From Treponema bryantii NK4A124 (GTDB lineage Bacteria > Spirochaetota > Spirochaetia > Treponematales > Treponemataceae): 64,000 bases of DNA. The notes under the pieces were generated by a model, which had not been told where the DNA came from, searched no databases, and was given only the letters and a program-made list of their open reading frames with translations. Location of the stretch: NCBI RefSeq assembly GCF_000421345.1, contig NZ_ATWV01000005.1, positions 164,660-228,659 of the forward strand, written 5' to 3'. Numbering within the stretch: position 1 is the stretch's first letter; each line of letters begins with the position of its first letter. Positions 60,287 to 64,000 of the stretch are shown piece after piece. Made by a program: the position numbers and the translations under genes.

Positions 60287-61171
60287 ATGATTTACGTAAT
60301 TATCGCAGTTGCAGTTTTGATTATGATTCTGATTATCACAAACATCAGAATTGTTTCTCAGTCAAATGCTTTTGTTATTGAGCGCCTTGGAGCTTATCAG
60401 GGAACCTGGAATGTAGGACTTCATGTTAAGATGCCTTTTCTTGATCGCATTGCCAAAAAGGTTTCTCTGAAGGAAAAGGTTTTTGACTTTCCGCCACAGC
60501 CGGTTATCACCCGCGATAACGTAACAATGATGATTGATACTGTAGTTTATTTCCAGATTACAGATCCAAAACTCTACACTTACGGTGTAGAAAAACCAAT
60601 CAATGCTCTGGAAAATCTTTCGGCTACTACACTTCGTAACATCATTGGTGAACTGGAGCTTGATGAGTCTCTTACAAGCCGTGACGTTATCAATACAAAA
60701 ATGCGTTCTATCCTGGATGAAGCAACAGACCCTTGGGGAATCAAGGTAAACCGTGTAGAGGTTAAGAATATTGAGCCTCCACAGGCTATCCGCGATGCAA
60801 TGGAAAAGCAGATGAAGGCTGAACGCGAACGCCGCGAACAGATTCTTATTGCAGAAGGTCACAAGCAGTCTGCAATTCTCGAAGCAGAAGGACAGAAACA
60901 GGCTTTGATTCTGCAGGCAGAAGCTCAGAAGGAGTCTGCAATTCAGAAGGCAAAGGGTGAAGCAGAAGCTATCCGTGAGGTTCAGCAGGCTAAAGCCGAA
61001 GGTCTTAAGATGCTCCGTGATGCCGGAATGGACGACAAAGTTTTGAAGCTCCGCAGCCTCGAAGCCTTTGAAAAAGCCGCTGATGGTCAGGCAACAAAGA
61101 TTATTGTTCCGTCTGATTTGCAGAGCCTTGCCGGTGTTGTTACAAGCGTTGCTGAAATTGCAAAGAAATAG
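60287..61171 (+). CDS. qmcA: SPFH/stomatin family protein (QmcA-like)
   Basis: A 294-residue membrane-anchored scaffold. One N-terminal membrane segment (about 2-22) precedes the SPFH domain (about 22-190; FVIERLGAYQGTWNVGLHVK, VTMMIDTVVYFQITDP, EVKNIEPPQAIRDAMEKQM). A Glu/Gln/Ala/Lys-rich coiled coil follows (about 175-245), then a C-terminal region KIIVPSDLQSLAGV. Such proteins form oligomeric rings with NfeD and modulate FtsH in other bacteria; a complete FtsH is in this window but not adjacent. GGAGG before the ATG. Stop codon abuts a family B repeat. Confidence 0.92.
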   Translation: MIYVIIAVAVLIMILIITNIRIVSQSNAFVIERLGAYQGTWNVGLHVKMPFLDRIAKKVSLKEKVFDFPPQPVITRDNVTMMIDTVVYFQITDPKLYTYGVEKPINALENLSATTLRNIIGELELDESLTSRDVINTKMRSILDEATDPWGIKVNRVEVKNIEPPQAIRDAMEKQMKAERERREQILIAEGHKQSAILEAEGQKQALILQAEAQKESAIQKAKGEAEAIREVQQAKAEGLKMLRDAGMDDKVLKLRSLEAFEKAADGQATKIIVPSDLQSLAGVVTSVAEIAKK

Positions 61172-61240
61172 ATTGCCACGTCGCTTCGCTCCTCGCAATG
61201 ACGATTAATTACCGTCATTGCGAGCGCAGCGAAGCAATCC
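61171..61240. repeat. Repeat family B, two inverted copies
   Basis: GATTGCCACGTCGCTTCGCT then CCTCGCAATGACGA (61171-61202), and CGTCATTGCGAG then CGCAGCGAAGCAATCC (61213-61240). The first copy begins at the last base of the SPFH stop codon. Confidence 0.92.
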
Positions 61241-61260
61241 ATATCATGGAGAATCTGTAT

Positions 61261-62502
61261 ATGAAAAAAAACTATTTAATAATATTAATTTTGCTCACTT
61301 TTTGTATTACATCTTGTAACAAATCAAAAAATAAAAATTCTACGCCGGCTTGTTATTATGATGTACTGAAGGTTAAGGCTGATTTAGCTGCTTCTTCCAT
61401 GAATTCAATGTATGATCCTTCCGCCTTTGATCAGCTGGAAGAAGATATTCTTGCCGGAAAAGTCAGCAGTACTGACTGTTATTATAGAATTGCAAAAATT
61501 CTTAGTACTTATCACGTTGCTCATGTTTACATTACAAGAAATGAACCGGATCCTTTTGTACTTCCTTTTGACTTTTATAATTTTGGAAAGGAAATCCATA
61601 TCAACAAAGCAACAAGAAAATATAAAAAGTATCTTGGCTGGAAAGTAACTAAAATCGGTGGTTTGGAAATTGATGAAGCCGTCGATAAAATTACAGATTT
61701 TTATTCTTATGAAACAGTTATAAGTAAAAGATATTATCTGGAATTCCGGAATCCTTTTAATGATTATAAGTATGCTGGCCTGCTCGACAAAAAAGGAAAA
61801 TTACACCTGACTCTCGAATCGCCCGAAGGAAAATCTGAAGAGCTTGTCTTAAAAGCAGTCGACATAAGAAAAAATGCATATATTACAAATATGCCAGAAA
61901 TAAAAAACGAGTATCTTCCTCATTTTGTGACGGAAAAATATTCTTTCAAGCCCTGTCCTGAAAAACGCACTTTATATGTGCCATATCGTTCATGTACAGC
62001 AAGGGAAGATTATCCAGCAGATGTCTGGTTTTCAGATATCATAAAAGAATTAAACAGCGGCTTGTATGATACTCTTGTATTTGATTTAAGATATAATCGC
62101 GGCGGCTATAATCTTACCTGGGGCTTTCCTGAAAAATATCAGGATGAGTTGAATAAAGTAAATATAGCCCTTGTCGCTGGCGGAAGAACTTTTTCCGCAA
62201 GCACAATTTTTATGGAATCAATTTTGAAGGTCTGCCCGAATGCAAAAATCTTTGGAGAAGAAACCGGTCAGGCAATCTATAATTATACAGGTACAGTAAA
62301 CGAAGTCTTGAAAAGTATGAATTGCAGAATTTATATTCCAAGATTCCTTGATGAAATAACTCCTCTTCCAGAACTTAAAAAGAGAACAGATTCATACTAT
62401 CGCGGCATCATGCCCGATGTTGAAGTTTACGAAAACTATGAAGATTTCATGAAGGGTGAAGACACTATCTACAATGCTATTTATGAATACTTTAATAAAT
62501 AA
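61261..62502 (+). CDS. S41-family peptidase-like lipoprotein
   Basis: A 413-residue predicted lipoprotein. The signal peptide ends in a spirochaete-style lipobox (LLTFCITSCNKS, Cys about 18). The C-terminal half is tail-specific protease/S41-like: YDTLVFDLRYNRGGYNLT (about 255-272) and ALVAGGRTFSASTIFMESIL (about 300-319), where Ser of FSAS would be the nucleophile, then FGEETGQAI. No clear PDZ domain is visible; an alpha/beta region (GWKVTKIGGLEIDEAVDKI) could be a remnant. It probably trims or processes periplasmic proteins. I chose the start at 61261 since the ORF's earlier codons are repeat sequence; GGAG lies before it. Confidence 0.75.
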   Translation: MKKNYLIILILLTFCITSCNKSKNKNSTPACYYDVLKVKADLAASSMNSMYDPSAFDQLEEDILAGKVSSTDCYYRIAKILSTYHVAHVYITRNEPDPFVLPFDFYNFGKEIHINKATRKYKKYLGWKVTKIGGLEIDEAVDKITDFYSYETVISKRYYLEFRNPFNDYKYAGLLDKKGKLHLTLESPEGKSEELVLKAVDIRKNAYITNMPEIKNEYLPHFVTEKYSFKPCPEKRTLYVPYRSCTAREDYPADVWFSDIIKELNSGLYDTLVFDLRYNRGGYNLTWGFPEKYQDELNKVNIALVAGGRTFSASTIFMESILKVCPNAKIFGEETGQAIYNYTGTVNEVLKSMNCRIYIPRFLDEITPLPELKKRTDSYYRGIMPDVEVYENYEDFMKGEDTIYNAIYEYFNK

Positions 62503-62506
62503 CGTA

Positions 62507-62534
62507 CGTCATTGCGAGCGAAGCGAAGCAATCT
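62507..62534. repeat. Repeat family B, single copy
   Basis: CGTCATTGCGAGCGAAGCGA then AGCAATCT, 4 bp after the stop of the S41-like gene. Confidence 0.9.
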
Positions 62535-62559
62535 AATTGTCGCAATGCCAGAAAATGTG

Positions 62560-62568
62560 TGGTATAAT
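62560..62568 (+). promoter_or_regulatory. Extended -10 promoter of the LuxR-type gene
   Basis: TGG followed by TATAAT (62563-62568), 6 nt before the ATG; no Shine-Dalgarno. Upstream -35 match is poor, typical of extended -10 promoters. Confidence 0.55.
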
Positions 62569-62574
62569 AGAATT

Positions 62575-63288
62575 ATGAATTACAAAAAGTTTCTGGACAA
62601 ACCTTTTCGACTCATGGCTTTGATTGGCTGTATCTATCTGATTGCCATGCTGCTGCTGAATATATTTACAGATTTTTCTTACGAGCTGAGTATCATGCCT
62701 TTTTCGAGAGTTGTTTCCTATTCAACTCAGGGAGTGGCGCTGCTCCTTTGTATTCTTTCCTTTTTCTTGTATACACACCACAGTATTTATTATATTGCAC
62801 TTGAAACTCTGACCATTTCTTATCTCTATACAGGCCGCATTTATACAGCACTTTTTTTGACTGCAATTTTATTTGTCCTTCTTTTGCTGGAAAATAGACT
62901 TGCTTCCAGATTGCGGCTAGGAATATATCTTGCTCTGGAAGTTGTAAAGCTTGCTCTGGTTATTCCTTATGGAGTTAGAAGCTTTTTTGAGTATCTTGGA
63001 ATTTCTCTTTTTGCCCTTGCAACAATCGGCTGTATAAATCTTTTGTTCCGCCATGCCTATGAAAGAAAGGGGAGTGGGGCAATTAATCTTGATGATTATA
63101 AATTTACAGATCGGCAGCTGGACTGCATTAAAGAAACTGTTGTAAATAATACGACAATTAAAGCGCTTGCAATTACTCACAATGTAAGTGAAAGTGCAAT
63201 TAAAAAAGATCTGGCTCATATTTATAGTGTTTTGGGAATTACTGGAAAAGCTGATTTAAAGGCTTTGTTTATCGGATATCAGTTTTAA
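62575..63288 (+). CDS. Membrane-anchored LuxR-type (GerE) transcription factor
   Basis: A 237-residue protein with about six hydrophobic segments in the first 160 residues (for example MALIGCIYLIAMLLLNIF, GVALLLCILSFFLY, TALFLTAILFVLLLLE). The C-terminal helix-turn-helix of the LuxR/GerE type is at about 175-235 (FTDRQLDCIKETVVNNTTIK, ALAITHNVSESAIKKDLAHI). A DNA-binding domain joined directly to a multi-span membrane domain suggests sensing of a membrane or envelope signal without a separate kinase. The ATG follows an extended -10 by 6 nt. It lies just before the rRNA operon. Confidence 0.8.
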   Translation: MNYKKFLDKPFRLMALIGCIYLIAMLLLNIFTDFSYELSIMPFSRVVSYSTQGVALLLCILSFFLYTHHSIYYIALETLTISYLYTGRIYTALFLTAILFVLLLLENRLASRLRLGIYLALEVVKLALVIPYGVRSFFEYLGISLFALATIGCINLLFRHAYERKGSGAINLDDYKFTDRQLDCIKETVVNNTTIKALAITHNVSESAIKKDLAHIYSVLGITGKADLKALFIGYQF

Positions 63289-63340
63289 TTTTTTTTTCAA
63301 AAAAAAATTAAAAAAAAGCATAAAATTCACGTATCAGCTA

Positions 63341-63407
63341 TTGACGAAAAGTTTAGAAAGAAGTATATTCATTTTCACCGTCGCAACACAGCGGCGCTGC
63401 TCTTTGA
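63341..63407 (+). promoter_or_regulatory. rRNA operon promoter and boxA-like antitermination site
   Basis: TTGACG (63341-63346), 17 bp, TATATT (63364-63369), followed at 63398-63407 by TGCTCTTTGA, close to the boxA consensus for rRNA antitermination. The leader to 16S is about 235 nt and includes a GTGTTTTTA-ccat-AAAAACAC type hairpin near 63447. Confidence 0.8.
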
Positions 63408-63490
63408 CAGATCAGGGAAGGAAATAACTGACTAAATAATTTTTTAGTGTTTTTACCATAAAAACACAACCCGCGAAACAGACACGCAAG

Positions 63491-63519
63491 GTGTCATTCC
63501 GAACTTGTTTCGGAAATCT
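63491..63519. repeat. Repeat family C inside the rRNA leader
   Basis: GTGTCATTCCGAACTTG then TTTCGGAAATCT, lying between the rRNA promoter/boxA and the 16S 5' end. Confidence 0.85.
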
Positions 63520-63606
63520 AAGTTTCGATTGTAAATCAATTCAGCAAATATTCAGCTGGTTTTGAACTAATTTATGAAGATCATTACCCTTCGGGGTATT
63601 GAAATA

Positions 63607-64000
63607 ATCATGGAGAGTTTGATCCTGGCTCAGAACGAACGCTGGCGGCGCGTCTTAAGCATGCAAGTCGAGCGGTAAGATTGGTGCTTGCACTAATCCT
63701 AGAGCGGCGGACTGGTGAGTAACGCGTGGGTGACGTACCTCTGTGACGGGGACAGCTCCTAGAAATAGGAGATAATACCGGATACGCTGCATGTTGTCAG
63801 AGGACATGCAGGAAAGGATCTTTTGATTCGCACAGAGAGCGGCCCGCGTACTATTAGCTAGTTGGTGGGGTAACGGCCCACCAAGGCGACGATAGTTACC
63901 CGGCCTAAGAGGGTGATCGGGCACATTGGGACTGAGATACGGCCCAGACTCCTACGGGAGGCAGCAGCTAAGAATATTCCGCAATGGACGAAAGTCTGAC
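63607..64000 (+). rRNA. rrs: 16S ribosomal RNA (5' part)
   Basis: Conserved AGAGTTTGATCCTGGCTCAG at 63614-63633 (E. coli position 8 onward) sets the 5' end near 63607. Further conserved blocks are AACGCTGGCGGCGCGTCTTA, AGTAACGCGTGGGTGA, ACTGAGATACGGCCCAGACT and CTACGGGAGGCAGCAG. The GGCGGCGCGTCTTAAGCATG variant is typical of spirochaetes. The gene runs off the right edge. Confidence 0.96.

Noticed and set aside
60362..61198. 278-codon ORF opposite the SPFH gene
   Set aside because: Cys/Phe/Leu-rich shadow of the Glu/Lys/Gln-rich coiled coil; no start signals, and its first codons lie in a dispersed repeat.
63655..63924. 89-codon ORF antisense to 16S rRNA
   Set aside because: Lies wholly within the rRNA gene.

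Overview
The window looks like chromosome of a Treponema-type spirochaete, probably a gut or rumen commensal. The 3' edge enters a 16S rRNA gene with a spirochaete-like 5' end. There are two divergent EF-G genes of the spirochaete/planctomycete/delta kind, UPF0164/FadL-like and FlgD-Ig/OmpA-like surface proteins, FliS, CheR/CheB, and many sugar-polymer genes (KDG pathway, GH77 amylomaltase, GH3 beta-glucosidase, an MsmK/UgpC-type ATPase). The species is inference; I ran no searches.

Layout. 1-2.6 kb: EF-G 5' end, a surface protein and a SPOR protein. 2.7-11 kb: metNI, an unknown 522-aa protein, two envelope proteins and 5-formyl-THF cyclo-ligase. 11-16 kb: tRNA-Asn, a flavin reductase-like gene, eda-kdgK separated by a folded spacer, and cheR-cheB. 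16-22 kb: a prenyl synthase/TPR/membrane operon, a DnaA-box-rich AT tract, a STAS protein and two membrane proteins of similar topology. 22-28.8 kb: polA-coaE, a SulP transporter and malQ. 28.9-41 kb: recC-recB-recD, a protease-less FtsH-like ATPase and an ABC-F ATPase. 41-46 kb: an array of five regularly spaced inverted repeats, a secreted-type nuclease, a 142-bp palindrome, GH3, a flagellar chaperone-like gene and fliS. 46-50.7 kb: ftsH and the second EF-G. 50.7-54 kb: a small accessory block between the EF-G 3' end and tRNA-Leu, holding a type III toxin-antitoxin system (toxI RNA repeats, terminator, toxN) and small secreted or anchored proteins. 54-63.3 kb: DUF554 protein, msmK-like ATPase, a porin-like protein, RNase II, nfeD-SPFH, an S41-like lipoprotein and a membrane LuxR protein. 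63.3 kb to the end: rRNA promoter, leader and 16S.

Three themes run through the window. First, three families of short palindromic repeats lie between genes, abut or supply stop codons, and sit in frame inside polA and the ABC-F gene at domain linkers. Second, about a dozen genes have a -10 box only 6-11 nt before the start codon and no Shine-Dalgarno, which predicts many leaderless or near-leaderless mRNAs. Third, several intergenic regions hold unexplained ordered structure: the 74/75-bp inverted-repeat array, the eda-kdgK three-way junction with complementary loops, the DnaA-box pairs and the tandem operator sites before nfeD.
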